Positions 26,863 through 36,067 are shown, numbered from the stretch's first letter. The stretch is DNA of 64,000 nt from Streptomyces sp. NBC_00078 (GCF_026343335.1 NZ_JAPELX010000001.1:4464001-4528000); one strand, 5' to 3'. Numbers and translations: made by a program. The notes: generated from the letters alone by a model not told the origin.

Positions 26863-28869
26863 ATGACGCAGACCATCACCCCCCGCCGTATGCGGACCCT
26901 GGTGCTGCTGTTCCTTGCCGTCGTCGGCGTGCTCCTCGCCGGTGCCGGACCGGCCTCCGCGCACGCCGCACTGAACGGCAGCGACCCCGCGCAGGGGGTG
27001 GTGGTCGACAAGGCACCCGACCAGGTCACGCTCACCTTCTCCGAGAAGGTCGCCACGTCCGACGACTCGCTGCGCGTACTCGACCCCAAGGGCAAGCGTG
27101 TCGACTCCGGCAAGCCCTCCAACGTGAGCGGCACCTCGTACGCCGTGCAGCTGCACAGCAACCTGCCCGACGGCACCTACACGGTGTCCTGGCAGGTCGT
27201 CTCGGCGGACAGCCACCCCGTCTCCGGGGCCTTCACCTTCTCCATCGGCGCCCCCTCCACGACCTCCGTCAAGGCGGTCGGCCAGGAGGTCGGCGGCGGG
27301 GTCGTCGGCTGGCTGTACGGCTTCGGACGGTACGTGTCCTACGCCGGCTTCATCGTCATGGTCGGCGGCGCCGCCTTCGTCCTCGCCTGCTGGCAGCGCG
27401 GTTCCGGCGTACGGCCCCTGCAGCGGTTCGTGGTCTCCGGCTGGCTCGCGCTCACCTCGGCGACCCTCCTGCTGCTGCTTCTGCGCGGCTCCTACACCAG
27501 CTCCGGCAAGGTCGGCGACATCTTCGACCTGAACCTGCTCGGGCAGGTGCTGCAGACCAAGTCGGGCGCGGCGCTGGTCTCCCGGCTGCTGCTGCTCGCT
27601 GCGGCGGCGCTGTTCATCGCCGTGCTCTTCGGCGCGTACGACAAGCGTGAGGAGGAGGAGAAGCGGGATCTGACCTTCGGGCTCGCGATCGGCGGATTCG
27701 TCGTGTCCGCCGGTCTCGCGGCGAGCTGGGCGATGGCCGAGCACGCCTCGACCGGGCTCCAGCCCGGTATCGCGATGCCGGTCGACATCGTCCACCTGCT
27801 GGCGGTCGCGGCCTGGCTGGGCGGGCTGAGCGCGCTCCTCGTGGCGCTCTACCGGTCGGAGATCCCGGTCGACTCCTCGGCCGTGCGCCGCTTCTCGCAA
27901 GTCGCCTTCTCCAGCGTGGTCGCCCTGGTCGCGACCGGCGTCTACCAGTCGTGGCGCCAGCTCGGTTCCTGGTCGGCCTTCACCGGCACCAGGTACGGAC
28001 AGCTGCTCCTCGTGAAGATCGGTCTCGTGGTGCTGCTGGTGGGCATCGCGTCGATCTCCCGGCGCTGGACGGCGCGGCTGGCGGACGCGGCCGTCCTGAC
28101 GCCGGGCAAGGCGAGGGACGCGGGCGCGCGGGAGGCGGACGAGGGCGACGCCCAGGGCGAGAAGGAGCCGGCGGCCGCCCGGGCGGGGGCCGGCTCGGCG
28201 AAGACGGCGACGGCGTCCGGCGAGGCCCGGGGCTCTGGTGGCTCCGGCAGCGCCGGTGACTCCCAAGCCCCCGCCGACCGCGAGCGCGCCGCCCAACTCG
28301 CGCGCCAGCAGGCCGCCGTGGACACGGCTCGGCAGAAGCGGCAGCGCGACACCGACCCCGGCCGCGTCGGGCTGCGGCGCTCCGTGCTCGCCGAGGCCGG
28401 TGTCGCCGTGGTCCTGCTCGCCGTCACCACCGTGCTGACGCAGACCGAGCCGGGTCGCACCGAGCAGGACGCCAAGGCGGCCAGGTCGTCGTCCTCGTCC
28501 TCCTCTTCCCCGTCCGACTCGTCGTCCGGCGCGCTGACGCTGACGATGCCTTTCAACACGGGTGGCACCGACGGCAAGGGCGTCGTCTCGGTCGACTTCG
28601 ACCCCGCGCGCGTGGGCGGCAACGAGATGCACGTCTACGTGACCCGGCCCAACGGGCGGGCCTTCGACATCCCCGAGGTGAAGGTCGCCTTCACGCTTGA
28701 GGCGAAGAAGATCGGGCCGCTGCCCGTCAACCCCGACCATGTCACCACGGGACACTGGTCGGCGAGCGGAGTGCAGATCCCCATGGCCGGCGACTGGAAG
28801 ATCGCCGTGACCGTGCGTACCTCCGACATCGACCAGGCGACCGTCTCCAAGAACGCGCAGATCGGCTGA
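26863..28869 (+). CDS. CopC-CopD fusion (YcnJ-like copper import/resistance membrane protein)
   Basis: 668 residues. A signal peptide is followed by a CopC domain starting HAALNGSDPAQG, with its N-terminal His as copper ligand. Eight or so membrane helices of the CopD domain follow (about 145-400). A long charged Ala/Gln-rich cytoplasmic insert comes next (about 405-500), then one more helix and a C-terminal beta-rich domain (MPFNTGGTDGKGVVSVDF). Probably moves copper across the membrane. It starts 13 bp after the PCuAC gene. Confidence 0.88.
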   Translation: MTQTITPRRMRTLVLLFLAVVGVLLAGAGPASAHAALNGSDPAQGVVVDKAPDQVTLTFSEKVATSDDSLRVLDPKGKRVDSGKPSNVSGTSYAVQLHSNLPDGTYTVSWQVVSADSHPVSGAFTFSIGAPSTTSVKAVGQEVGGGVVGWLYGFGRYVSYAGFIVMVGGAAFVLACWQRGSGVRPLQRFVVSGWLALTSATLLLLLLRGSYTSSGKVGDIFDLNLLGQVLQTKSGAALVSRLLLLAAAALFIAVLFGAYDKREEEEKRDLTFGLAIGGFVVSAGLAASWAMAEHASTGLQPGIAMPVDIVHLLAVAAWLGGLSALLVALYRSEIPVDSSAVRRFSQVAFSSVVALVATGVYQSWRQLGSWSAFTGTRYGQLLLVKIGLVVLLVGIASISRRWTARLADAAVLTPGKARDAGAREADEGDAQGEKEPAAARAGAGSAKTATASGEARGSGGSGSAGDSQAPADRERAAQLARQQAAVDTARQKRQRDTDPGRVGLRRSVLAEAGVAVVLLAVTTVLTQTEPGRTEQDAKAARSSSSSSSSPSDSSSGALTLTMPFNTGGTDGKGVVSVDFDPARVGGNEMHVYVTRPNGRAFDIPEVKVAFTLEAKKIGPLPVNPDHVTTGHWSASGVQIPMAGDWKIAVTVRTSDIDQATVSKNAQIG

Positions 28870-28877
28870 ACCGCACC

Positions 28878-30176
28878 ATGGCTGAACAGTCCATTCCGGA
28901 GACCCGCGCTCCCAAGGCACCGCCGTCCGGGGCCGCTGCCGGGGACACGTCCCCAGGAGACGGCATCTCGCGACGGAAACTGCTCGGCACCGCCGGCGCC
29001 ACCGGGCTCGTGCTCGGCGCGGCCGGCGGCGCCGTGGGGTATGCCGCCGCCCCCTCCGGGGCCACCCCGCTCAGCTCACTCGGCTCCGACCGGGCGATGT
29101 TTCACGGGAAACATCAGCCCGGCATCACCGAAGGTCTCCAGGCCCGCGGCCATCTCGCCGCGTTCGACCTGGCGGCGGGCGCGGGCCGCAAGGAGGCGGC
29201 CGCACTGCTGCGCCGCTGGTCGGTGACGGCCGGGCGCCTGATGAGCGGCGAGGGGGCGGCGCACGACGACACGGATGTGGCCCGCGACGCCGGCCCGTCC
29301 TCGCTCACCCTCACCTTCGGCTTCGGCCACAGCTTCTTCTCCCGCACCGGTCTGGAGAAGCAGCGCCCGGTCTCCCTCGACCCGCTGCCCGACTTCTCCT
29401 CCGACCTCCTCGACAAGGCCCGCAGCAACGGCGATCTGTGGGTGCAGATCGGCGCCGACGACGCCCTGGTCGCCTTCCACGCCCTGCGCGCGATCCAGAA
29501 GGACGCGGGCGGCGCGGCCCGCATCCGCTGGCAGATGAACGGCTTCAACCGCACACCGGGCGCCACCACGCACACCATGACGGCCCGCAACCTCATGGGC
29601 CAGCTGGACGGCACGCGCAATCCGAAGCCGGCCGAGCCCGACTTCGACCAGCGGATCTTCGTTCCGTCCTCGGGCTCGAACGACCCGGCCTGGATGGCCA
29701 ACGGCTCCTACGCCGTCGTCCGCCGCATCCGCATGCTCCTCGACGACTGGGAGAAGCTCTCACTCATGGCCCAGGAGAACGTCATCGGGCGCCGGAAATC
29801 CAATGGGGCGCCCTTGTCGGGCGGCACCGAGACGACCCCGATGGACCTCGACAAGGCCGACTCCAAGGGCGAGTACGTCGTCCCGGTGAACGCCCACGCC
29901 CGCATCACGCGCCCCGACCAGAACGGCGGTGCGGCCATCCTGCGGCGCCCGTTCTCGTACCACGACGGCTTCGACGCGGACGGGGTTCCTGACGCGGGCC
30001 TGCTCTTCGTCTGCTGGCAGGCCGACCCGCTGCAGGGCTTCGTCCCCCTCCAGCGCAAGCTCGACCGGGGCGACGCCCTGTCGAGGTACATCCGCCACGA
30101 GGCGAGCGGTCTGTTCGCCGTGCCGGGCGGGGCGGCGCAGGGCGAATACGTGGGGCAGCGGCTGCTGGAGGGGTGA
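28878..30176 (+). CDS. dtpA: Dye-decolorising peroxidase (DyP), Tat-exported, DtpA-like
   Basis: 432 residues. The twin-arginine signal SRRKLLGTAG (Arg32, Arg33) directs folded haem protein export. The DyP signature GxxDG is present as GQLDG (catalytic Asp244) followed by TRNPK; the haem-ligand His lies in the C-terminal half. It begins 8 bp after CopCD. In S. lividans, DtpA works with the copper chaperones during maturation of a copper radical oxidase (from memory). A parS-like site lies inside the coding region at 29098-29113. Confidence 0.9.
   Translation: MAEQSIPETRAPKAPPSGAAAGDTSPGDGISRRKLLGTAGATGLVLGAAGGAVGYAAAPSGATPLSSLGSDRAMFHGKHQPGITEGLQARGHLAAFDLAAGAGRKEAAALLRRWSVTAGRLMSGEGAAHDDTDVARDAGPSSLTLTFGFGHSFFSRTGLEKQRPVSLDPLPDFSSDLLDKARSNGDLWVQIGADDALVAFHALRAIQKDAGGAARIRWQMNGFNRTPGATTHTMTARNLMGQLDGTRNPKPAEPDFDQRIFVPSSGSNDPAWMANGSYAVVRRIRMLLDDWEKLSLMAQENVIGRRKSNGAPLSGGTETTPMDLDKADSKGEYVVPVNAHARITRPDQNGGAAILRRPFSYHDGFDADGVPDAGLLFVCWQADPLQGFVPLQRKLDRGDALSRYIRHEASGLFAVPGGAAQGEYVGQRLLEG
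29098..29113. promoter_or_regulatory. parS-like site (ParB binding), one mismatch, within dtpA
   Basis: TGTTTCACGGGAAACA differs from the consensus TGTTTCACGTGAAACA at one position. Other parS sites occur in this window. Confidence 0.6.
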
Positions 30177-30239
30177 GGGCCGGGACGGGAGCCCACGGAC
30201 GGGGCCCTGGTGAGACGGGCGAGCCGCGCTTTCGTCAGG

Positions 30240-30249
30240 CCCATTAGGG
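30240..30249. repeat. Left target-site duplication of the IS4-family element
   Basis: CCCATTAGGG is repeated exactly at 31768-31777 on the other side of the element. The 10-bp length is typical of IS4-family target duplication. Confidence 0.9.
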
Positions 30250-30262
30250 CAAGGCCGTGAAG

Positions 30263-31564
30263 TTATGGGCTGATGGGCCCTGTCAACAGGATGTCGATGC
30301 TGATGGTGGCCTTGTAGGTGCGTCGGTCCACTCGCAGGCTCTTGTACGCGTATCGGGACAGTGGTCGCTTGACGGCGCGGGGGCTGACGCGCAGGCGGCG
30401 GGCTGTCATCGGGTGGTTCAGGACGGCTCGTCCGATGGTTCCGACGAGGTCGATGGTGGTGTCGGCGATGATGCCTGCGGCTTGGACGACCTGGTCGCGG
30501 GCGGTGTGGAGGGCGATGCTGAAGCTGGCCCGGTCGGGGTCCGCGTGGGGGAGGGTCGCGGTGGCGTCGGCGATGGCAATCCTGATCAGCTGGTAGGCGG
30601 TCAGCAGGGCGTAGACCTCCTGGGCGATACCGGACATGGTCCGGGCGCGCAGGACCCGGCGCCCGAGGATGGACTTCTTGATCGCGAAGAAGGCGGACTC
30701 CACTTCCCACCGCTCGTGATACTGCTTGACCAGCTCGAATGCCGGGTAGCGGCGGTGGTCGAGCAGGGTGGTGGCCAGCCGGTAGACACCGGTGGTGCGC
30801 CCGGCGGTGGTGGCGATGGTGATCTCGCACTCGATGACGCGGACCTCCAGCCGGCCGATCCTGGACAGGAACGAGCCGTCCTCGTAGCGGTGCAGGATGG
30901 GTGGTTTGCGGGTGGCGGACAGCCGGGCGAGGAACGCGGCGCCGGTGTCCGCGACCGTGGTCAGGAAGGCATTGGAGGACAAGCCGCGGTCCAGCAGGAC
31001 GAGCATGCCCTCGTGCAAGGAGCGGGCCAGGCGCTTGCCATGGGTGGTCTCGCCGCTGGTGCGCGGGCCGAAGACCGCGTCGATCACGGCCCGGGTGCCG
31101 CAGGCGACCAGGGTGACCAGGCAGATCTGGGGATAGCCTGAAGTGGCGTACTGGTTGGAGCCTTTGCCCAGGTGGGCCCGGGTGGCGGGAGCGTCGGGGA
31201 CGTCGAGGTAGGTGCCGTCGACGGCGACGACCAGCAGACCCGCCCAGCGGGCCCCGGTGGTGCGGATCGCGCTCGCCGGGCCGCGCAGCAGGTCGAACAG
31301 GGCCCGCATGGGGCGGACACCGAGCCGGGCGCGGGCGTGCCACAGTGCCGTTGCGGTGACCTTCGGGACCGGCAGGCAGTGCAGTGCGGAGGTCAGCCTG
31401 GCCCACACCGCCGGATAGCCGCACTCCTCGAACAGAGCAGCGGCCAGGAGGAGGTAGACGACCACCCGGGCGGGGAGTTTCCGCAATCGCTGCTGGACGG
31501 CCCCGCACTCAGCCAGGGCGGCGTCGACCATCTCGAACGGGACGATCTGCGTCAACTCACCCAA
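30263..31564 (-). CDS. IS4-family transposase, apparently intact
   Basis: 433 residues. The N-terminal IS4 domain (about 1-95) is followed by a DDE catalytic domain: VVAVDGTYLDVPD (first Asp), VLLDRGLSSNAF (second Asp) and the YREK-type motif YHERWEVESAFFAIKKSIL with the catalytic Glu. No frameshift or internal stop. The intact frame and exact target duplication suggest a recent insertion. The region 31565-31767 upstream holds its promoter and the outward promoter. Confidence 0.95.
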   Translation of the reverse strand: MGELTQIVPFEMVDAALAECGAVQQRLRKLPARVVVYLLLAAALFEECGYPAVWARLTSALHCLPVPKVTATALWHARARLGVRPMRALFDLLRGPASAIRTTGARWAGLLVVAVDGTYLDVPDAPATRAHLGKGSNQYATSGYPQICLVTLVACGTRAVIDAVFGPRTSGETTHGKRLARSLHEGMLVLLDRGLSSNAFLTTVADTGAAFLARLSATRKPPILHRYEDGSFLSRIGRLEVRVIECEITIATTAGRTTGVYRLATTLLDHRRYPAFELVKQYHERWEVESAFFAIKKSILGRRVLRARTMSGIAQEVYALLTAYQLIRIAIADATATLPHADPDRASFSIALHTARDQVVQAAGIIADTTIDLVGTIGRAVLNHPMTARRLRVSPRAVKRPLSRYAYKSLRVDRRTYKATISIDILLTGPISP

Positions 31565-31729
31565 GTGACCCGGAGCGAAAAGACCGTCGGCTACCGCGAT
31601 CTCGCGGCTGATGACACACTGACCCGACAGCGGAGCCTCCGGTGCTGTGAACGGCTTGTCTTGGCGGACCAGCCAGTTCTACCGGGGCTCCGCTTCTCGC
31701 GTCCGGTGTTCCTCCAGATCAGACCCCAC

Positions 31730-31757
31730 TTGCAGCCACGGACCCGCCCCGTAACTT
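31730..31757 (+). promoter_or_regulatory. Outward-facing promoter at the IS4 right end, reading into pheA
   Basis: TTGCAG (31730-31735), a 16-nt spacer and TAACTT (31752-31757) lie at the element's right terminus, the -10 within its inverted repeat. Transcription would start near 31764 and give a leader of about 20 nt into pheA, whose RBS survives beside the target duplication. The -35 matches the consensus only in TTG, so strength is uncertain. Confidence 0.5.
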
Positions 31758-31767
31758 CATGGCCTTG

Positions 31768-31777
31768 CCCATTAGGG
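31768..31777. repeat. Right target-site duplication of the IS4-family element
   Basis: An exact copy of the left duplication, CCCATTAGGG. Its AGGG continues into TGAGG and keeps the pheA ribosome-binding region (AGGGTGAGG) intact. Confidence 0.9.
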
Positions 31778-31784
31778 TGAGGTC

Positions 31785-32717
31785 ATGCCAGCGAGCTACG
31801 CGTATCTCGGTCCCGAGGGCACCTTCACCGAAGCCGCCCTGCGCACCCTTCCCGAGACGGCCACCCGGGAACTGATCCCGTACGTGTCCGTCCAGTCCGC
31901 GCTCGACGCGGTCCGCGCCGGTGAGGCCGAGGCCGCGTTCGTGCCGATCGAGAACTCCGTCGAGGGCGGCATCACCACCACCCTTGACGAGCTGGTCGCG
32001 GGCGCCCCGCTGATGATCTACCGCGAGGTGCTCCTGTCGATCACCTTCGCGCTGCTGGTGCGGCCGGGCACCAAGCTCTCCGACGTCAAGACCGTCTCCG
32101 CGCACCCGGCCGCCCAGCCGCAGGTGCGCAACTGGCTCAGGAACAACCTCCCGGACGCCCACTGGGAGTCGGCCGCCTCGAACGCGGACGCCGCCCGGCT
32201 GGTCCAGGAGGGCCAGTACGACGCGGCCTTCGCCGGCGAGTTCGCCGCCGCCCTGTACGGCCTGGAGGCGCTGGAGACCGGGATCCACGACGCCGAGAAC
32301 GCGCAGACGCGGTTCGTGCTCGTGGGCCGCCCCGCCCGGCCCGCGGCACCGACCGGCGCGGACAAGACGTCCGTCGTGCTGTGGCAGCGCGACGACCACC
32401 CCGGCGGCCTGCGCGATCTGCTCGACGAGTTCGCCACCCGCGGCATCAACCTGATGCTGCTGCAGTCGCGGCCCACCGGCGCCGGCATCGGCAACTACTG
32501 CTTCTGCATCGACGCGGAGGGCCATATCTCCGACCGCCGGGTGGCCGAGACCCTGATGGGGCTCAAGCGGATCTGCCTGGAAGTGCGGTTCCTGGGTTCG
32601 TACCCGCGTGCGGACATCGGCGTCGAGGACGTACGCGCGCTGTGGCGGGGAACGTCCGACGAGGAGTTCGTCGCGGCCTCGGACTGGGTGGCGCGCTGCC
32701 AGGACGGCCGTTTCTAG
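31785..32717 (+). CDS. pheA: Prephenate dehydratase
   Basis: Converts prephenate to phenylpyruvate in phenylalanine synthesis. 310 residues. It opens YAYLGPEGTFTEAALRTL and carries the substrate motifs VPIENSVEGGI and TRF (NAQTRFVLVG). A C-terminal ACT domain follows (DDHPGGLRDLLDEFATRGINLMLLQSRP) with the ESRP-like phenylalanine-binding region. Start ATG 31785 follows AGGGTGAGG. The IS4 copy now separates the gene from whatever promoter lay beyond 30240, so present expression probably depends on the element. Confidence 0.95.
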   Translation: MPASYAYLGPEGTFTEAALRTLPETATRELIPYVSVQSALDAVRAGEAEAAFVPIENSVEGGITTTLDELVAGAPLMIYREVLLSITFALLVRPGTKLSDVKTVSAHPAAQPQVRNWLRNNLPDAHWESAASNADAARLVQEGQYDAAFAGEFAAALYGLEALETGIHDAENAQTRFVLVGRPARPAAPTGADKTSVVLWQRDDHPGGLRDLLDEFATRGINLMLLQSRPTGAGIGNYCFCIDAEGHISDRRVAETLMGLKRICLEVRFLGSYPRADIGVEDVRALWRGTSDEEFVAASDWVARCQDGRF

Positions 32718-32774
32718 CCCAACCGTCCAGTCTGCCCAGGGGCACGACCGGCCAGTCCTACCTGCAGATTTTCG

Positions 32775-33114
32775 TTGTCCACAGGAGTTATCCACAGGCA
32801 GGCTTCTCGACCTGGGGACAAGTCGACACCTACACATCGCTCGGTCGACAAATCGGCCTGCAGGCCCCTCTCGCGTCCACCGGCCCGCATGTCACCGTTC
32901 GTCCACCCGTTTCCTTTAGGCAATCCTTTGGAGCGACCCATTTCCACTCGAAAGCAGTGGTAAAGCAGGGTCTGCACCGGGAATCCAGGGCGTGACGCAG
33001 CAGTTTCGGAGTGATCAATTCCGAAATCCACAGACCGTCCGCACACCCTGTGGATAACTCTTCGGGGGTTGTGGATCGCTGTGGACAACCGAGCCCCAAG
33101 TCCCGTTCCCCACA
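32775..33114. promoter_or_regulatory. Cluster of DnaA boxes between pheA and serS
   Basis: Near-consensus 9-mers: TTGTCCACA at 32775, TTATCCACA at 32788, TGTGGATAA at 33049 and TGTGGACAA at 33080. Weaker boxes lie at 32813 (TGGGGACAA), 33024 (AAATCCACA), 33070 (TGTGGATCG) and 33106 (TTCCCCACA). This 564-bp gap has no gene. From memory, a high-affinity non-origin DnaA-box cluster called D78 was described on S. coelicolor cosmid D78, which covers this locus, and limits replication initiation. Confidence 0.85.
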
Positions 33115-33176
33115 AGGGAATCGAGTCAACCAGCCACCAACCGCCTGCCCCGTTCCGGGGAGTGAGACACCTTTTG

Positions 33177-33206
33177 TTGACACTGTGCGTAATTCGCCCA
33201 TAACGG
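33177..33206 (+). promoter_or_regulatory. Candidate serS promoter
   Basis: TTGACA (33177-33182), an 18-nt spacer and TAACGG (33201-33206). It would give a leader of about 70 nt to the GTG start. The -35 is perfect; the -10 is weak. Confidence 0.4.
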
Positions 33207-33281
33207 AACGTAAGGCATAATTGCCAACCGTTGGGAATGGTGAGTCGTGGGCCGTATGCCCGCACCGGTAGCCTTGACCGC

Positions 33282-34559
33282 GTGATTGACCTTCGCCTGC
33301 TCCGTGAGGACCCCGACCGTGTGCGCGCGTCCCAGCGTGCCCGTGGAGAGGACGTCGCGCTCGTCGACGCTCTCCTGTCTGCCGACGAGCGGCGCAGGTC
33401 GTCCGGCGTCCGCTTCGACGAGCTGCGTTCCGAGCAGAAGGCGCTCGGCAAGCTCATCCCCAAGGCCTCCGGCGACGAGAAGGCGGAGCTGCTCAAGCAG
33501 ACGGGCCGTCTCGCCGCCGACGTCAAGGCGGCCGACGCCGAGCAGCACGAGGCGGACGAAGAGACCAAGCGGCTTCTGCTCCAGCTCGGCAACCTCATCC
33601 ACCCGGACGTCCCGGTCGGCGGCGAGGAGGACTTCGTCGTCCTGGAGACGCACGGCACCATCCGCGACTTCGCCGCCGAGGGCTTCGAGCCCAGGGACCA
33701 CCTGGAGCTCGGCGAGGCGCTGGGCGCCATCGACGTCGAGCGCGGCGCCAAGGTGTCGGGCTCCCGCTTCTACTACCTGACGGGCGTCGGCGCCCTCCTG
33801 GAGCTGGCGCTCGTCAACGCCGCGATCGCGCAGGCCACCGAGGCGGGCTTCGTCCCGATGCTCACCCCCGCGCTGGTCCGCCCCCGCGCCATGGAGGGCA
33901 CCGGCTTCCTCGGCCAGGCCGCGGAGAACGTCTACCACCTGGAGAAGGACGACTACTACCTGGTCGGCACCTCCGAGGTCCCGCTCGCCGCGTACCACAT
34001 GGACGAGATCCTTGACGCGGACAAGCTGCCGCTGCGTTACGCCGGCTTCTCGCCGTGCTTCCGCCGCGAGGCCGGGACGTACGGCAAGGACACCCGGGGC
34101 ATCTTCCGCGTGCACCAGTTCGACAAGGTCGAGATGTTCTCGTACGTCGCCCCCGAGGACGCGGAGAACGAGCACCGGCGGCTCCTGGAGTGGGAGAAGC
34201 AGTGGCTCACCGGCCTGGAACTGCCCTTCCAGGTCATCGACGTGGCCTCCGGCGACCTGGGCGCCTCGGCGTCCCGCAAGTTCGACTGCGAGGCGTGGAT
34301 CCCCACGCAGGGCAAGTACCGCGAGCTGACCTCTGCCTCCAACTGCGACGGCTTCCAGGCACGCCGGCTGTCCGTCCGCATGCGCGACGGCAAGAAGGTG
34401 CAGCCGCTGGCGACGCTCAACGGCACGCTGTGCGCCGTACCGCGCACGATCGTGGCGATCCTGGAGAACCACCAGCAGGCCGACGGCTCGGTGTACGTGC
34501 CGAAGGTGCTGCGCCCGTTCCTGGGCGGCCGAGAGGTCCTGGAGCCGATCGCCAAGTGA
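33282..34559 (+). CDS. serS: Seryl-tRNA synthetase
   Basis: Charges tRNA-Ser. 425 residues, the usual length. N-terminal coiled-coil arm ([23 protein letters not shown] onward, about 1-100), then the class II core: motif 2 [21 protein letters not shown] and motif 3 [16 protein letters not shown], with TSEVPL for serine binding. GTG 33282 is chosen because family proteins begin with IDLR at once. The stop codon overlaps the GTG of the HAD gene (GTGA). Confidence 0.97.
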   Translation: MIDLRLLREDPDRVRASQRARGEDVALVDALLSADERRRSSGVRFDELRSEQKALGKLIPKASGDEKAELLKQTGRLAADVKAADAEQHEADEETKRLLLQLGNLIHPDVPVGGEEDFVVLETHGTIRDFAAEGFEPRDHLELGEALGAIDVERGAKVSGSRFYYLTGVGALLELALVNAAIAQATEAGFVPMLTPALVRPRAMEGTGFLGQAAENVYHLEKDDYYLVGTSEVPLAAYHMDEILDADKLPLRYAGFSPCFRREAGTYGKDTRGIFRVHQFDKVEMFSYVAPEDAENEHRRLLEWEKQWLTGLELPFQVIDVASGDLGASASRKFDCEAWIPTQGKYRELTSASNCDGFQARRLSVRMRDGKKVQPLATLNGTLCAVPRTIVAILENHQQADGSVYVPKVLRPFLGGREVLEPIAK

Positions 34560-35374
34560 GCGACGCGTCTCCCGTCAAGGGCTTCCCGTACCGGCTGATC
34601 GCGACCGACCTCGACGGCACGCTCCTGCGCTCCGACGAGTCGGTCTCACAGCGCACCCGTGACGCGCTCGCCGCGGCCACGGCGGCGGGCGCCGCGCACA
34701 TCGTCGTCACCGGCCGCGCGGTCCCCTGGACCCGGCACATCCTCGACGACCTCGGCTACCAGGGCCTCGCGGTCTGCGGCCAGGGCGCCCAGGTGTACGA
34801 CGCCGGCTCGCACCGCCTGCTGACGTCGGTCACCCTGGACCGGCAGCTGGCGGGCGTGGCCCTGGCGAAGATCGAGGCGGAGGTCGGCCCGCTGCATCTG
34901 GCGGCCAGCCGTGACGGTCTGGACGGCGATGTGCTGGTGGGGCCGGGTTACGCGGTCACCGGCAGCCTTCCGTCGACCCCGTTCACGGACGCGTCCGACC
35001 TGTGGACCGCCCCGCTGAACAAGATCTACATACAGCACCCGGAGCTGTCCGACGACGCCCTCGCAGAGGCGGCCCGCCGGGCCGCGGGCGGCTTCGTCAC
35101 GGTGGCGATGGCGGGCGAGGGCATCGTCGAACTGCTGCCGCTGGGTCTGTCCAAGGCGACGGGCCTCTCGCTGGCGGCCCGCCGCCTGGGCGTCAAGGCG
35201 GCGGACACGATCGCCTTCGGCGACATGCCGAACGACATCCCGATGTTCGCCTGGGCGGCGCGTGGCGTGGCGATGGCCAACGCCCACGAGGAGCTGAAGG
35301 CGGTGGCGGACGAGGTGACGTCGTCGAACGAGGAGGACGGCATCGCCGTCGTTCTGGACCGCCTACTCGCATAG
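34556..35374 (+). CDS. HAD-superfamily phosphatase, Cof type
   Basis: 272 residues. Motif [14 protein letters not shown] provides the nucleophile Asp; motif II is IVVTGR; the late Lys is in [10 protein letters not shown]; motif IV is [13 protein letters not shown]2-type cap lies between motifs II and III, as in the Cof family, whose members hydrolyse sugar phosphates, FMN or PLP. Coupled to serS by a GTGA overlap. A paralogue with the same motifs lies at 45530. Confidence 0.9.
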   Translation: MSDASPVKGFPYRLIATDLDGTLLRSDESVSQRTRDALAAATAAGAAHIVVTGRAVPWTRHILDDLGYQGLAVCGQGAQVYDAGSHRLLTSVTLDRQLAGVALAKIEAEVGPLHLAASRDGLDGDVLVGPGYAVTGSLPSTPFTDASDLWTAPLNKIYIQHPELSDDALAEAARRAAGGFVTVAMAGEGIVELLPLGLSKATGLSLAARRLGVKAADTIAFGDMPNDIPMFAWAARGVAMANAHEELKAVADEVTSSNEEDGIAVVLDRLLA

Positions 35375-35788
35375 GCCGGGCAAGAGGCGGACCGCCTGCT
35401 CGCACCTGTGCGGGCGGACGTGCCGCTGGGGCGGTACGGGTGGGCGCAACGGCACCTCGTGGTGCCGGACTGCGCAACCGACCCGCCCGCCCCAGCGGAG
35501 GATGCCCCCTGTGATGGGGGCGACGGGGAAGGCGGCCCACGCAAGCGCAGCGCGCGTCGCGTGCTCGAAGCGGCCGCCCCGGGCAACTCCCTGTGCGATA
35601 CGGGGTCGACGGTGGGGTAACTACACCGGAACCCGCCGCTGGCTGCCCTGTCGGGAGCTGGACGAACTGTCGTGCATGGACACCGTCCCGCTCCTCTCCC
35701 TGAACATGGCGCCGGATCGTCGTCCGGCGGCGGGGACACAACCACTGTGCCGGTTCGACGAGTTGGGCGCCACCGAATTAGTGCGAGG
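35375..35788. other. Intergenic region with a large imperfect hairpin, no gene
   Basis: A long structure spans roughly 35419-35501. The outer arms CGCTGGGGCGG and CCGCCCCAGCG-like sequences enclose a 7-bp hairpin CGGCACC-TCGT-GGTGCCG (35450-35467) and a GCGCA/TGCGC pair. It follows the serS-HAD operon and faces a minus-strand gene, so a terminator role is likely. Nothing else is seen. Confidence 0.45.
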
Positions 35789-35989
35789 TCAGCGGCGTCG
35801 CCACCGCCGGCGTCGCCCCTTGCTGAAGAACCACCCGGCGGGCGGCTCGTCCGAGCGCCAGGGCTGCGGCTCGGGCTCCTCCGCGCGCCAGCGCGCGGCC
35901 AGCATGCGCGCGCGGGCGGACGGCTCGGAAGTCTCGGCGCCCTGTACGAAGTCCTCGTCCAGGACCAGGTCGTCCCAGTCGTCCGCCAT
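35789..35989 (-). CDS. Small acidic/basic conserved hypothetical protein
   Basis: 66 residues from ATG 35989 (GAGGG upstream). The N-terminal half is acidic (MADDWDDLVLDEDFVQGAE), the middle is helical (SARARMLAARWRAE) and the end is strongly basic (GRRRRWRRR) after a PPAGWFF segment. No known domain. I recall similar short proteins in other Streptomyces at this locus. It lies just downstream of the ABC operon on the same strand. Confidence 0.65.
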   Translation of the reverse strand: MADDWDDLVLDEDFVQGAETSEPSARARMLAARWRAEEPEPQPWRSDEPPAGWFFSKGRRRRWRRR

Positions 35990-36067
35990 CGCCGTCCCTC
36001 CCAGCCGTATCCGCTTCTTCCCAGTGTGCCCGGACCGAAGTGAACCCTCCGTCAAGATCAGGACCTG

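Larger units (their letters stand above)
30250..31767 (-). mobile_element. IS4-family insertion sequence, 1518 bp
   Basis: Near-perfect terminal inverted repeats (CAAGGCCGTGAAGTTATGGG at the left; two mismatches at the right) and a 10-bp direct repeat define the ends. The transposase is intact and reads away from pheA. The right end lies 17 bp before the pheA start codon. The ancestral sequence can be rebuilt as CAGG-CCCATTAGGG-TGAGG. Confidence 0.94.

Noticed and set aside
26794-28920. 708-codon minus-strand frame opposite CopCD
   Set aside because: Antisense shadow of a clear membrane protein, with no recognisable domains.
32718-33281. Chromosomal origin oriC
   Set aside because: DnaA boxes are present, but there is no dnaA or dnaN, no AT-rich unwinding region and too few boxes. 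A non-origin cluster fits better.
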